64,000 bases of DNA from Paenibacillus sp. HB172176 (lineage in GTDB: Bacteria; Bacillota; Bacilli; Paenibacillales; Paenibacillaceae). Location of the stretch: NCBI RefSeq assembly GCF_011947265.1, contig NZ_JAATHD010000015.1:1-64000 (forward strand), given 5' to 3'. Under the pieces are notes generated by a model, which did not search any database, was not told the origin of the DNA, and worked only from the letters and a program-made list of their open reading frames with translations. Of this stretch, positions 17,039-25,977 are shown piece after piece (position 1 is the stretch's first letter; the number at the start of each line of letters is the position of its first letter). Made by a program: the position numbers and the translations under genes.

Positions 17039-17911
17039 ATGAGTTTGTTAAAAATGAAGTTGATAGTCCTCATGGAACGATACAAACAAATCACGGCTGT
17101 CGCGAACGCGCTGCAGATCAAGCAGCCTACAGTCAGCTTTCATATGAAGAAAATGGAGGAAGAATGGGGCGTGAAGCTGTTCGAATCGCGTATGGGCAAG
17201 GTGCTGCTGACGAAGCACGGCAAGCTGCTGCTGCATTACGCCTCCCAGATCGATCAGCTTTATACGGAGGCCGAAGCCAAGCTGGGCGCGGCCTCGCGGC
17301 AGCAGAAGGAACGATTCGTCGTCGGCTGCACGGCAAGCGCAGCGGCATACGCGTCGCAATCCGCCATTCTCCGGCAATTAGCGGCAATTTCGAGCGGCGT
17401 CTCGGTGTCTATAACGCTCGGAGAAGAAGAGGAGCTTCTAAGACGGCTTCATGCGGGCACGATCGATTTGTTGCTCGCCGGCTCCTCGGACAGGCAGCTG
17501 CCCGACTCCGCCTCCTATCGGGAGCAAGCAGTCCTGACATCCGAGCTAAGGCTTGCCGCTCCAACAGATCATCCGCTTGCAGCTATGTCCGCGATCGCTC
17601 CGCAAGAACTCCATGATCGCGACAGGCTTGAATTGAATGACGACTCGCTCCAAGCCTCCATCCGCCGCTGGGCGCGTCAATCCCCTCCCGCCGCTTCGTT
17701 TGGAACGGTGGACCTGCTGCTCAAGGCTGTTCAATCGCTGGGAGCGGTTGCGATCTTGCCCGCAAATGTACTTCCCGAGGACGAAGCGGGCTGGACTTTT
17801 CTGCCTCTTGCTGGAGATGCCCCCAAGTGGGAGCTTATTGCAAGATGGCGCGCCGCCTACTGGGACGGCGAGCTAATGGCTCGGGTTGTTGCCGCGCTTG
17901 CTTCTTCCTAA
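17039..17911 (+). CDS. LysR-family transcriptional regulator
   Basis: 290 residues. The N-terminal winged helix (about 15-75) reads AVANALQIKQPTVSFHMKKMEE...LFES; the effector domain spans about 90-290. GGAGG lies 6 bases before the ATG. The gene diverges from pstS and separates the two parts of the phosphate regulon. Divergence and the T-N11-A palindrome suggest autoregulation and possibly an input to pstS; the effector is unknown. Confidence 0.9.
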   Translation: MSLLKMKLIVLMERYKQITAVANALQIKQPTVSFHMKKMEEEWGVKLFESRMGKVLLTKHGKLLLHYASQIDQLYTEAEAKLGAASRQQKERFVVGCTASAAAYASQSAILRQLAAISSGVSVSITLGEEEELLRRLHAGTIDLLLAGSSDRQLPDSASYREQAVLTSELRLAAPTDHPLAAMSAIAPQELHDRDRLELNDDSLQASIRRWARQSPPAASFGTVDLLLKAVQSLGAVAILPANVLPEDEAGWTFLPLAGDAPKWELIARWRAAYWDGELMARVVAALASS

Positions 17912-18090
17912 GCTGGAATTTCTCCCTCTTATTTCACTAAACTAACTTGATATTGAGGGTTATGCTGGAATTTCTCCTGTTCTTATCGTGAAGATCTTCA
18001 AATATAACAGTGTTGCTTAATTTATGCTGGAGCTTTTCCACTTTAATCGACTGTGAAGACCAGAACAGCCAAATGTACTGGAGATATTCC
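17912..18090. repeat. Degenerate intergenic repeat array (four copies)
   Basis: The 331-base gap between lysR and phoU has no gene I can support. It holds four copies of a 14-base core (GCTGGAATTTCTCC twice, GCTGGAGCTTTTCC, ACTGGAGATATTCC) beginning at 17912, 17964, 18026 and 18077, that is every 51-62 bases. Between cores, related segments recur (CTTATTTCACTAA, CTTATCGTGAAGA, TCGACTGTGAAGA). A short minus-strand frame (17937-18179) crosses it but has no ribosome site of note. I recall similar elements scattered in Paenibacillus genomes, without a known function. Confidence 0.65.
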
Positions 18091-18189
18091 TGTATATCCA
18101 TCTTTGCCGCCGAAGGGTCCGACATCACGGGCAATGAGCGCTCTGCACGCGACAAAAAAACCGTCCATGCAGAACGCATTGACGGTTAA

Positions 18190-18220
<31 letters not shown>

Positions 18221-18221
18221 C

Positions 18222-18240
18222 GCAGCCCTTGCCGGGCTGC
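18222..18240 (-). terminator. Hairpin after phoU
   Basis: Stem GCAGCCC / GGGCTGC with a 5-base loop, 2 bases after the phoU stop. No T run follows, so termination strength is doubtful. Confidence 0.45.
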
Positions 18241-18242
18241 TT

Positions 18243-18905
18243 CTATACGTTCAGATCCGGACGGTTGCCCGTTACCAGATATACGACGCTCTCGCCGATA
18301 TTCGTGGCATGATCGCCGTATCGCTCCAGATAACGGCCGACAAAGCTCAGCAGCGAGGACTGCGTAATATTGCGCGGATTCTCCATCATGAGCGCGTACA
18401 GCTCTCTTGTGATTTGGCCGTAAAGCGCATCGACCTGATCGTCGTCCTTCGCCATTTTGTAAGCCAGATCCACATTCTCCTGAACGAAGGATTGAATCGA
18501 CTCATAGGTCATCTGTTGCACAATCTCTGCCATGCGCGGCAGATCGATCAAGGGCTTGATCAGCTCTTGTCCGTCTAGACGCAGCACAACCTTCGCAATG
18601 TCTACCGACAGATCGCCCATCCGTTCCAGATCACTTGCAATCTTGAACGAGGACAGAATGCGCCGAAGATCCTTGGCCACCGGCTGCTGCGTGGCGATCA
18701 GCTTGGAGCCGATTTCCGTTATCTTCTCCTCCATCTGATTCAGATTCGGGTCCTGCGCGATTACCTGCTTCGCGCGTTCCACATCCAGATTGCCCAAAGC
18801 GGACATGGCGTTGACCAGCGCGCCTTCCACAAAGCTTCCCATCTCGATTATCAGATTATGCAGCTTCTCGAGGCCTTGATCGAATTCTCTTCTTGTCGTC
18901 ATCAT
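18243..18905 (-). CDS. phoU: Phosphate signalling protein PhoU
   Basis: 220 residues, all-helical, with two PhoU repeats. Each has the acidic metal-binding motif E/DxxxD in a helix (LERMGDLSVDIAKV near 75-90, LERYGDHATNIGESVVYL near the C-terminus). It links Pst activity to PhoR and restrains uptake. The start is ATG 18905 after GGGGAGGA; a longer frame reaches into the pstB2 end. Co-transcribed with pstB2. Confidence 0.96.
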   Translation of the reverse strand: MMTTRREFDQGLEKLHNLIIEMGSFVEGALVNAMSALGNLDVERAKQVIAQDPNLNQMEEKITEIGSKLIATQQPVAKDLRRILSSFKIASDLERMGDLSVDIAKVVLRLDGQELIKPLIDLPRMAEIVQQMTYESIQSFVQENVDLAYKMAKDDDQVDALYGQITRELYALMMENPRNITQSSLLSFVGRYLERYGDHATNIGESVVYLVTGNRPDLNV

Positions 18906-18941
18906 TATGGATCTTCCTCCCCTATCTGTTAAATCCGTCAA

Positions 18942-19697
18942 TTATCCGAAGCGTCCCGATATATAATCCTCCGTGCGTTGATCCGTCGGATTGGAGAACA
19001 GCTCCTCCGTTTGCGTGCATTCGACGACCTCGCCGTTTAAGAAGAAGGCGGTTTGATACGATACCCTGGCCGCCTGATGCATGTTGTGCGTAACCATGAC
19101 GATCGTATACTTGTCCTTCAGCTCCTGTGCCAGCTCCTCAATCTTGAGCGTGGAGATTGGATCGAGAGCGGAGGTCGCTTCGTCCATGAGCAGAATATCG
19201 GGATTCACCGCGATCGCGCGGGCAATGCACAAGCGCTGCTGCTGTCCGCCGGACAACCCGAGCGCAGAGGTTTTCAGCTTATCCTTCACCTCATCCCAGA
19301 GTGCCGAGGAACGAAGGCTGGCTTCCACGATCTCGTCGAGCTCCTTTTTGCTGCTCGTTCCATGCAATCTCGGGCCGTACGCGACGTTGTCGTAGATCGA
19401 TTTCGGGAACGGATTCGGCTGCTGGAACACCATTCCCACTCTTCTGCGCAAGGCCTCCACCTCTACCTCGCTGGAGTAAATATCCTTGCCGTCAATCCTG
19501 ATTTGACCTTCTATTCGAGTCCCGCCGATCATATCATTCATTCGGTTCAGCGTGCGCAGGAGCGTGGATTTGCCGCAGCCGGAAGGGCCGATGAACGCAG
19601 TGATTGCTTTCTCCGGAATGGCCAGCGATACATCCTTCAGCGCGTGGAACGAGCCATAATATAAGTTCAGCTTCTTGATGTCGATTAAGTCTTCCAT
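18942..19697 (-). CDS. pstB: Phosphate ABC transporter ATP-binding protein PstB (copy 2)
   Basis: 251 residues, the standard PstB length without the N-terminal tail of copy 1. Walker A GPSGCGKST, signature LSGGQQQR, Walker B ILLMDEATSALDP (Thr where copy 1 has Pro-Ala), switch THNMHQAAR. It sits before phoU behind its own PhoP boxes and has no permease genes beside it, so it probably shares PstC/PstA with copy 1. Confidence 0.95.
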   Translation of the reverse strand: MEDLIDIKKLNLYYGSFHALKDVSLAIPEKAITAFIGPSGCGKSTLLRTLNRMNDMIGGTRIEGQIRIDGKDIYSSEVEVEALRRRVGMVFQQPNPFPKSIYDNVAYGPRLHGTSSKKELDEIVEASLRSSALWDEVKDKLKTSALGLSGGQQQRLCIARAIAVNPDILLMDEATSALDPISTLKIEELAQELKDKYTIVMVTHNMHQAARVSYQTAFFLNGEVVECTQTEELFSNPTDQRTEDYISGRFG

Positions 19698-19739
19698 ATC
19701 TCTTCCCCCTTAGGAACATCCATAAGGATGACGCTATGT

Positions 19740-19793
19740 ATCATACTACGGGATTGTTAAGCCGATGCTCTATTTATGTTAACGCATTGTAAA
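19740..19793 (-). promoter_or_regulatory. PhoP box array and promoter of pstB2-phoU
   Basis: Minus strand boxes TTTACA, TTAACA, AGAGCA, TTAACA (19788-19793, 19777-19782, 19766-19771, 19755-19760) are phased at exactly 11 bases. The last is followed by a 9-base gap and TATGAT (19740-19745). The gap is the same as at pstS. The array overlaps the 3' end of the upstream gene. Confidence 0.8.
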
Positions 19794-20927
19794 ATGAACC
19801 CCCCGAAGCTGACGAAGCTCTTCCGCAACCTGCGCGGCCTGCCCGTGAGCCTCCTGAGTCAACACGTCGATTTGCTTGGCGGTCGATCGATTCTCGGCAG
19901 CGGCCTGAAACAGAGCTTGAAACGCCTCTCCCGCTCTCCGCAGCTGATTGCGGCTATCCACGGTGTTGCTTCTGGCCTGCTGGGCTAGCGTGGCCGAATG
20001 CTCAATCGCGCTCAGGATGGAGGCCGTCAGCGCCGTTATCTCGTTGGCGGAGCTTTTCGTGCGGCTCGCGAGATTCATCACCTCACCGGCCACCACGGCG
20101 AAGCCCTTGCCATGCTCTCCGGCCCTTGCCGCTTCTATGGATGCGTTCAGCGCGAGCAAATTGCTCAGATCGGCAAGCTCTCTGATCATGACGGAAACCT
20201 TGCTGATCGAGCTTGCCTCGACCTGCAGCTCCAGCATCTTCCTCTCCTGCTGCTCGGAAGTATTCGTGAAGACCTCGAAGGTTTCCTCGACAGTCATCAG
20301 CATATTTCTGCCCTCCAGCGTTTTGTCGACCATTGTGGCTGACAACTCTTCTCCGGAAGCGGAGGATTCGCGCACCCCGGCGACCGCTGATACGATCTCC
20401 TTCACTCTTTGCTCGACGGAGGCGATGGTCTGCATTCGCGATTCCTTCGCTTCCTTCTGCAAACGGCTTGAAATTTGAAGCAAGTCGGCAATGGTAAGAA
20501 TTCCGCATAATGCCCTTCCGTTCGTAATCAGTACGCAATCGTACAGCACGCTTTCATGTCGTCCGAGCGCTTTGTCGATAAGCCGCTGCGGCTCGCTGCC
20601 GATATCGATCATGAGCGGTGACTCGTCCATCATGCTCGATATGGGCTTGTCGTAGAACAAATCGGCACTGTAGCGATGCCCCAGCTTCAAGAAGAAACGA
20701 TGCCTCATCATGAGCCCCCTCGGCTCGCCGAGCGGACTGCATACGACTACGCATTCGCTGTCCTCTCGCGATTTGAACACCGAAATCACTTCCTTGCAGG
20801 TCATTCGCTCGTCAACGGTTGGCGCGTCACGCAGCGTTTCTTCTATGATTGCGCTTTTTGCTTTCATCTCTGCAGGCTTCTCCGGCTTTCGTATCGTATT
20901 AGTGCATGTCAACATGTTCATGGTCAT
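19779..20927 (-). CDS. Soluble chemoreceptor-like protein with CBS pair
   Basis: 382 residues with no membrane segment. A CBS-type pair spans about 45-155 (GLMMRHRF, then MMDESPLMID and YDCVLITNGRALCGIL); a coiled coil follows. The methyl-accepting signalling domain then reads LADLSNLLALNASIEAARAGEHGKGFAVVAGEV, the conserved hairpin tip region. It could signal to CheA or, being short, to another output. The CBS part closely resembles that of the GGDEF protein at 11571-13049. GGAGGG lies before the ATG. Confidence 0.88.
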   Translation of the reverse strand: MTMNMLTCTNTIRKPEKPAEMKAKSAIIEETLRDAPTVDERMTCKEVISVFKSREDSECVVVCSPLGEPRGLMMRHRFFLKLGHRYSADLFYDKPISSMMDESPLMIDIGSEPQRLIDKALGRHESVLYDCVLITNGRALCGILTIADLLQISSRLQKEAKESRMQTIASVEQRVKEIVSAVAGVRESSASGEELSATMVDKTLEGRNMLMTVEETFEVFTNTSEQQERKMLELQVEASSISKVSVMIRELADLSNLLALNASIEAARAGEHGKGFAVVAGEVMNLASRTKSSANEITALTASILSAIEHSATLAQQARSNTVDSRNQLRRAGEAFQALFQAAAENRSTAKQIDVLTQEAHGQAAQVAEELRQLRGVHFTMR

Positions 20928-21093
20928 GCTTAAGCCCTCCCGCGGTCGTGATATCTGGCTTCACTATAGGACAAAAGGATTATCCCAAAACCATTTTCTT
21001 GTAAAGAGAATGTTAAATGTCGGTACGAATGTCGAAGGCGTTCAATATGGTATACTGTATGAAAACGAAAACATTCAAACAAAGGATAAGACG

Positions 21094-21885
21094 ATGACGA
21101 CAGCCGATGGAAGCCTGTATTCTAAGAAGCAAGATGAGAAAGATGAGACGGTGCTCATTGCGAAAGTCTGCTTGCTCGCGGGCCAAATAATATTGCAGAA
21201 CGGCGGGGAAACCTATCGGGTAGAGGATACGATGACCCGAATCGCCGCCGCTTACGGCAGAGAGAATACGCATAGCTACGTGACGCCGACGGGCTTGCTG
21301 TTCACGATCGACGGCTCCTCGCAGCTCACGAAGCTCATCCGCATATCCGCTCGCTCCACCAACCTGATCAAGGTATCGCTCGTGAACGATATTTCGCGGC
21401 GAATCAGCAGCGGGGAGCTGACTGCGGAAGCGGCTCTCTTGGAGTTAAGACAAGTAGAGACAAGCCTGCGCGAATATCGAAGCGGGTCCAAAATATTGGC
21501 GGCCGCTGTCGCAAGCGCTTGCTTCCTGCTTATGTTCCAGGGAAGCTGGCATGATTTCGTCCCCGTATTCATCATCGGCGGACTCGGCTTCCTCTGCTAC
21601 ATCTCGGCTAGACGAATTGTTTCTGTCATCTTTCTCGCCGAGTTTCTTGCCGCGATCGCGATTGGGACGCTTTCAATTGTCGCCGTGCAGGTCGGCGCTG
21701 CGCGTGACCTGGACATTATTATCATCGGCGCGGTTATGCCGCTCGTTCCGGGCTTGCCTATTACGAATGCCGTGCGCGATTTGATGGCTGGCCATCTCGT
21801 TTCGGGCTTGTCGAAGGGCGCCGAGGCGTTCCTGACCGCCTTCGCCATCGGCGCGGGCATTGCCGCCGTGCTTTCCTTCTACTAA
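21094..21885 (+). CDS. Threonine/serine exporter, N-terminal subunit (ThrE/YjjP-type)
   Basis: 263 residues. The soluble N-terminal half has the ThrE signature (GQIILQNGGETYRVEDTM, then VTPTGLLFTIDG); the C-terminal half has five hydrophobic segments. I placed the start at ATG 21094, seven bases after AAGGA. The second, smaller subunit follows 20 bases on, so the exporter is split in two genes as in YjjP/YjjB. Substrate is inferred from the family. Confidence 0.88.
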   Translation: MTTADGSLYSKKQDEKDETVLIAKVCLLAGQIILQNGGETYRVEDTMTRIAAAYGRENTHSYVTPTGLLFTIDGSSQLTKLIRISARSTNLIKVSLVNDISRRISSGELTAEAALLELRQVETSLREYRSGSKILAAAVASACFLLMFQGSWHDFVPVFIIGGLGFLCYISARRIVSVIFLAEFLAAIAIGTLSIVAVQVGAARDLDIIIIGAVMPLVPGLPITNAVRDLMAGHLVSGLSKGAEAFLTAFAIGAGIAAVLSFY

Positions 21886-21905
21886 CCTCAAAGGAGTTTT
21901 CCCCT

Positions 21906-22367
21906 ATGACGTTGCTCGTTCAGCTTGCGGCCAGCTTCATCGCGACCGCCGCATTCGGAATTATATTCAACTCGCCAAGGCGTCTGCTGCTTCAAAGCGG
22001 AATCGTCGGCATGATAGGCTGGATGGTCTATTACATAAGCACAACGTTGAAGATGGAGGTGATTCCGGCTACCTGCATCGCCGCGTTTGCCGTCAGCATC
22101 GTGAGTCAGTTGTTCGCGAAGCTGTATCGTACGCCGATCATCGTATTCAGCGTTGCCGGCGTTATTCCTCTCGTGCCCGGCGGCCTTGCTTACGATGCGA
22201 TGAAGCATGTTGTTCTGGATCAATATAACGACGCCGTGCAGCTGGCGATGCAGGCGTTCATGATTTCGGGCGCCATCGCTTTCGGACTGGTGTTCGCCGA
22301 GGTTGTCAATCAGTGGATTCGCCGTTCGGCGAAAGGAAAGGAGGCGGCAAGGCATGGAGGCATTTAA
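21906..22367 (+). CDS. Threonine/serine exporter, C-terminal subunit (YjjB-type)
   Basis: 153 residues, almost wholly membrane-embedded (about four to five segments), with FSVAGVIPLVPGGLAYDAM, a motif that repeats the AVMPLVPGLPITNAVRD of its partner. It follows the partner with AAAGGAG before the ATG. The two form one transporter. Its 3' end overlaps the start of the next gene by 14 bases. Confidence 0.87.
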   Translation: MTLLVQLAASFIATAAFGIIFNSPRRLLLQSGIVGMIGWMVYYISTTLKMEVIPATCIAAFAVSIVSQLFAKLYRTPIIVFSVAGVIPLVPGGLAYDAMKHVVLDQYNDAVQLAMQAFMISGAIAFGLVFAEVVNQWIRRSAKGKEAARHGGI

Positions 22368-23223
22368 CGAGAAAGTACCGTATGATAATCCCCTTCTTTC
22401 CTTACGCGTGTTCAAGTCCCAGCGGACTCCTCCCTCCTATACGGATTGGCATTATCATAAACAATTGGAGCTGCTGCTCGTTCTGGACGGAGAGATTGAT
22501 GTTTATCTCAACGATAGCCATATTCGCCTTGGTTCTGGAGACGTATGCATGATCGGCACCTCGGAGCTTCATCGCGATATCAGCTTGACAGCTCTGGATT
22601 ACATTGTGCTGCAGTTCGATCTCGAGCCCTTCTTCGACCATAGCTCCATTCCCTATATGCGTTTTTTCTCGGAGAAGCATCTGCCCCTCTCGCGCATCAA
22701 TTATATCTATCAAGAGAATCTTGAAGTTAGGGAAGAGACCGCTGCATGCATTAGCCGGATTCTTGAAGAGGCAACGAACAAAGAGACCGGCTACGAGCTG
22801 GCGGTCAGCATTCTCATCAAGCAAATTTTGTTGGTTCTGCTTCGGAACGATACAAGAGGTTTTCTGGTTGCGCAGGATAACTTCGACAAATTCAGGCTGA
22901 AGCCGGTTCTGGACTATATTGAGGACAATCTGACGGAGCGGATACAAGTCGAGGATGCGTGCAAAATCGCGAACATGAGCTATTATTATTTCGTAAAATT
23001 TTTCAAGAAAACGATTGGACTCTCCTTCACGGAATATGTGAATTACCAGAAAATCAAGCGCGCTGAGCGCATTCTTCTGACCAAGGATCTGAGCATCTCC
23101 GAAGTCGGCGAGAAGATCGGAATGCCCAACATGGCTCATTTCTACAAAATGTTCAAGAAATACAATGACTGCTCTCCAAAGCAATTCCAGAGCAGAATGT
23201 TCACCTGGAAGCGGCATTCATGA
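22354..23223 (+). CDS. AraC-family transcriptional regulator
   Basis: 289 residues. N-terminal cupin (HYHKQLELLLVLDGEIDVYLN, about 28-60) and a C-terminal AraC domain (about 190-289; VEDACKIANMSYYYFVKFFKK, then ISEVGEKIGM...HFYKMFKKY). I placed the start at ATG 22354 with AAAGGAGG upstream; it overlaps the exporter gene, so it belongs to that operon and may control it. Ligand unknown. Confidence 0.87.
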   Translation: MEAFNEKVPYDNPLLSLRVFKSQRTPPSYTDWHYHKQLELLLVLDGEIDVYLNDSHIRLGSGDVCMIGTSELHRDISLTALDYIVLQFDLEPFFDHSSIPYMRFFSEKHLPLSRINYIYQENLEVREETAACISRILEEATNKETGYELAVSILIKQILLVLLRNDTRGFLVAQDNFDKFRLKPVLDYIEDNLTERIQVEDACKIANMSYYYFVKFFKKTIGLSFTEYVNYQKIKRAERILLTKDLSISEVGEKIGMPNMAHFYKMFKKYNDCSPKQFQSRMFTWKRHS

Positions 23224-23228
23224 ACAAC

Positions 23229-23270
23229 AAAGCTCGCAGATCCCTAAGTGTTAGGGTTTGCGAGCTTTTT
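23229..23270. terminator. Bidirectional terminator between araC and phoP
   Basis: Arms AAAGCTCGCA / TGCGAGCTTT (23229-23238, 23259-23268) with an inner CCCTAA/TTAGGG stem and T on the plus strand. It overlaps the phoP stop codon region. Confidence 0.75.
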
Positions 23271-23966
23271 CGGCATAACCAGCTTGTAGCCAACACCTCT
23301 TATCGATTCGATCTGGACGGATTGCTGCCCCAGCTCAAGCTTCTTGCGGAGCGAGCTGACATGTACGTCCACCGTGCGTTGCCCCCCGATATAATCGAAT
23401 CCCCACACAATGTTCATGAGATCGTCTCTCGTAATGACCATTCCCGGACGCTGAACGAGATAGAGCAGCACCTCGAATTCCTTCGGTCTGAGCGAGATGG
23501 CTTCGCCGCCGACGCTCACTTCGTATTTCTCGGGATAAATGGACAGCTCGCCGATCGCTATCACCTTCTCGTTAGAGGCAGCCGGCTGCGAATCCTCGGA
23601 TTGCGTACGTCTCAGCACGGCGGAGACCCGCGCAAGCAGCTCAGCCACACCGAACGGCTTCGTGATATAATCATCCGCGCCATGCTTCAAGCCCTGCACG
23701 ACCTCTTCCTCGGCATTCCGCGCCGTCAGCACGATAACCGGCGTCTTCACGCCTTGCTGACGCAGCCTGCTCAGAACGTCGAAGCCGTTCATGCCGGGCA
23801 GCATAATATCCAGAATAATGAGATCGAAGCTCTTCTGCAATGCGGCCTGAAGCCCTTCTCCTCCATGATCGATTACCGTCGTTTCGTACCCTTCCTGCGT
23901 CAGATTGTAAGACAGCAGCCTGGACAACGTCGGTTCATCTTCAATGACAAGCACCTTATGCGCCAT
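23244..23966 (-). CDS. phoP: Response regulator PhoP (OmpR family)
   Basis: 240 residues. Receiver domain with Asp53 (LIILDIMLPG), acidic pair IEDEP and Lys in the ITKPFG loop; the winged-helix DNA-binding domain is at about 135-230 with LRPKEFEVLLYLVQ and RTVDVHVSSLRKKL. The neighbouring phoR and two pst units with PhoP boxes support the name. AGGAGG precedes the ATG. It lies downstream of phoR, the reverse of the B. subtilis order, with its own promoter candidate. Confidence 0.93.
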   Translation of the reverse strand: MAHKVLVIEDEPTLSRLLSYNLTQEGYETTVIDHGGEGLQAALQKSFDLIILDIMLPGMNGFDVLSRLRQQGVKTPVIVLTARNAEEEVVQGLKHGADDYITKPFGVAELLARVSAVLRRTQSEDSQPAASNEKVIAIGELSIYPEKYEVSVGGEAISLRPKEFEVLLYLVQRPGMVITRDDLMNIVWGFDYIGGQRTVDVHVSSLRKKLELGQQSVQIESIRGVGYKLVMPKKLANPNT

Positions 23967-23991
23967 ATTGACCTCCTAAAAACTTGCGGAA

Positions 23992-24020
23992 GACGGCTTT
24001 CGCCGTCCGGCGTTTTTTTC
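23992..24020 (+). terminator. Hairpin with T run between phoP and phoR
   Basis: GACGGC TTTC GCCGTC (23992-24007) is followed on the plus strand by CGGCG and seven T. It lies in the leader of phoP on the opposite strand, where it could be an mRNA structure or stop antisense transcription. Confidence 0.5.
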
Positions 24021-24036
24021 TTCGTCAGCTATTCCT

Positions 24037-24045
24037 AGTGTACCA
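24037..24045 (-). promoter_or_regulatory. Extended -10 promoter candidate of phoP
   Basis: Minus strand TGGTACACT fits TGn-TATAAT with two mismatches, about 70 bases before phoP and after the phoR stop region. Confidence 0.4.
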
Positions 24046-24074
24046 CGCTTTTATGAAGAAGCGGTAAAGCTTTT

Positions 24075-25853
24075 TCACTGAATCACTGGAAGCTCGATCG
24101 TGAAGGTCGTTCCGATTCCGACGCTGCTGGACACGGTGATCGTTCCTTTGTGCAGCTCGACGAGATGCTTCACGATGGATAAGCCCAGCCCGGTTCCGCC
24201 AGAGCTGCGGGATCTCGCTTTATCGACCCGATAGAACCTCTCGAAGATGCGCGGCAAATCCTTCTTCGGAATGCCCAGTCCGGTGTCGCTTATTTCGATG
24301 CGGATGTAATCCTCTCCGGCCGCATGAATCGACACGGAAACCTTGCCGCCCTCACCGGTGTAATTAATGCCGTTGGACAACAAATTCATCATGATTTGGC
24401 GCAGACGGTCCTCATCCGCTTCTATGAACAATCCCTGCTCCACGTCCCGGCTCAGCTTAATATCCTTGCGGGCCGCCTCCGGCTCCAGCAAGGCAATCGT
24501 CTTGCCGACGAAAGCATCCAGATCGACCGGCGAGAATAACAGCGGCACTCTTCGCGATTCGATCTTCGACAGTTCTAGTATGTCGCCAATCAGCCTATTT
24601 AAGCGGTCGCTCTCGTCGTAGATGATCTGCAGGAAGGAATTCGTCGTTTCTTTGTCTTGAACCGCTCCGCTCAGCAGCGTCTCCGCAAAACCTTTCACCG
24701 CCGCGATCGGGGTTTTCAGCTCATGGGACACATTCGCCACGAATTCGCTTCGCATTCGCTCTAGACGTCTGATGGCCGACACATCCTGCAGCACGAGCAG
24801 CACCCCGCCGAAGCCTCCGCCAGGTCCTGCGCTGACCGGCACAAGATTGAGCTCGAGCAGTCTCTCCTCCGGAAAGTAGAAGGTTGTCTCTTCTTTCAGA
24901 TGCTCCTTCGTATCGAGCGCTTCCTGTATGAGCTGGGAGAGCTCATATTGCTGCTTGGCATCCGTGAAATGCCTGCCCACAAGCTCGCGCGCGGAAAATC
25001 CGAGCACATCCTCCGCTCTGCGGTTCATAAGCAGAATAACGCCGTTCGCGTCAATCATCACAATGCCGTTAATCATATTGTCGAGCACGCTCTCAAGCTG
25101 GCTCTCATTCTGCTTGATCCGCGACATCTGAACCTGCAGACTGTCGGCCATGGCGTTGATCGCCGTACCCAACTCGCCAATCTCATCCTGCTTCGTCACT
25201 TCCACCCTTGCCCGGTAATCCATATTCTTAATCCGCTTGGCTACTCTCGTGATCTTCTCCAGCGGCTTCGTGAGGCCTTGCGCAATGCGATAGCTGATCA
25301 GCGCGGCGGCAACGAACAGGATGAGCAAGCCGGCGATGAGAACCGCGGTCAACCTCGCGATGCTCTGATCGACGGCGTCGAGGCTCATCGCCAATCTGAT
25401 AATATAGGGCTCCTCACCAGGCACGACCTCCACCGGAGTGGCGACATACAGCATGGATTGATGCATGGTGTCGCTGTTGCGCAGCGATCTTCCCACGCCT
25501 TTCTTCAGAGCGTCCTGCACCTCTTGACGATGCAGATGATTATCCAGGCTTCGCACATCGTTGTCGGAGTCTCCCAGCACAACGCCGTCATTGCGAATGA
25601 ACGTCACCCTTGCGTCCGCCAGCTCCCGAAGCTCATGCGCCTGCTCGGTATAATAATCGATCATATCGTCCAGATTACCGGTGCGCCAATCCTCTCGGGC
25701 CGCGATAACCCGCATCTCCCGCACCATATTATCCTCCAGAGCGTCGATATGGTTTTCCTTGAAGGTTTTCATCATTAGAAATCCCGAGGCGCTGACTGAC
25801 AATGCGATCATGATAATAATGATCAGGGTCAGCCTTGTGCGAAAGCTGTTCAT
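24075..25853 (-). CDS. phoR: Sensor histidine kinase PhoR
   Basis: 592 residues. Membrane segment (about 8-28), extracellular sensor (30-165), second segment (168-190), HAMP (190-245), PAS (250-360), then HisKA with His377 in ANVSHELKTP. The ATPase has NLLSNGIN, DTGLGIP and GGTGLGLSIVKHL. This layout is that of PhoR of B. subtilis. AAGGAGGAG precedes the ATG. phoP follows after 108 bases. Confidence 0.92.
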   Translation of the reverse strand: MNSFRTRLTLIIIIMIALSVSASGFLMMKTFKENHIDALEDNMVREMRVIAAREDWRTGNLDDMIDYYTEQAHELRELADARVTFIRNDGVVLGDSDNDVRSLDNHLHRQEVQDALKKGVGRSLRNSDTMHQSMLYVATPVEVVPGEEPYIIRLAMSLDAVDQSIARLTAVLIAGLLILFVAAALISYRIAQGLTKPLEKITRVAKRIKNMDYRARVEVTKQDEIGELGTAINAMADSLQVQMSRIKQNESQLESVLDNMINGIVMIDANGVILLMNRRAEDVLGFSARELVGRHFTDAKQQYELSQLIQEALDTKEHLKEETTFYFPEERLLELNLVPVSAGPGGGFGGVLLVLQDVSAIRRLERMRSEFVANVSHELKTPIAAVKGFAETLLSGAVQDKETTNSFLQIIYDESDRLNRLIGDILELSKIESRRVPLLFSPVDLDAFVGKTIALLEPEAARKDIKLSRDVEQGLFIEADEDRLRQIMMNLLSNGINYTGEGGKVSVSIHAAGEDYIRIEISDTGLGIPKKDLPRIFERFYRVDKARSRSSGGTGLGLSIVKHLVELHKGTITVSSSVGIGTTFTIELPVIQ

Positions 25854-25902
25854 GGCGCTCCTCCTTCTGTCTTCTCCCGGCTGGTATAACGTCTCGGCTG
25901 AT

Positions 25903-25914
25903 TTGACGCGTCAA
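25903..25914. repeat. 12-base palindrome upstream of phoR
   Basis: TTGACGCGTCAA is a perfect palindrome about 50 bases before the phoR start, and could be an operator or part of a -35. Confidence 0.4.
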
Positions 25915-25977
25915 GCGGCAGATCCGGGCTTGCCCTATAGGCCTTTATGGCAAATGCCGCAAGCCAATAGCCAAGCT

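Noticed and set aside
17937..18179. 80-codon minus-strand frame in the repeat array
   Set aside because: It is made of the repeat units, lacks a ribosome site of note and resembles no protein I know; treated as a repeat.
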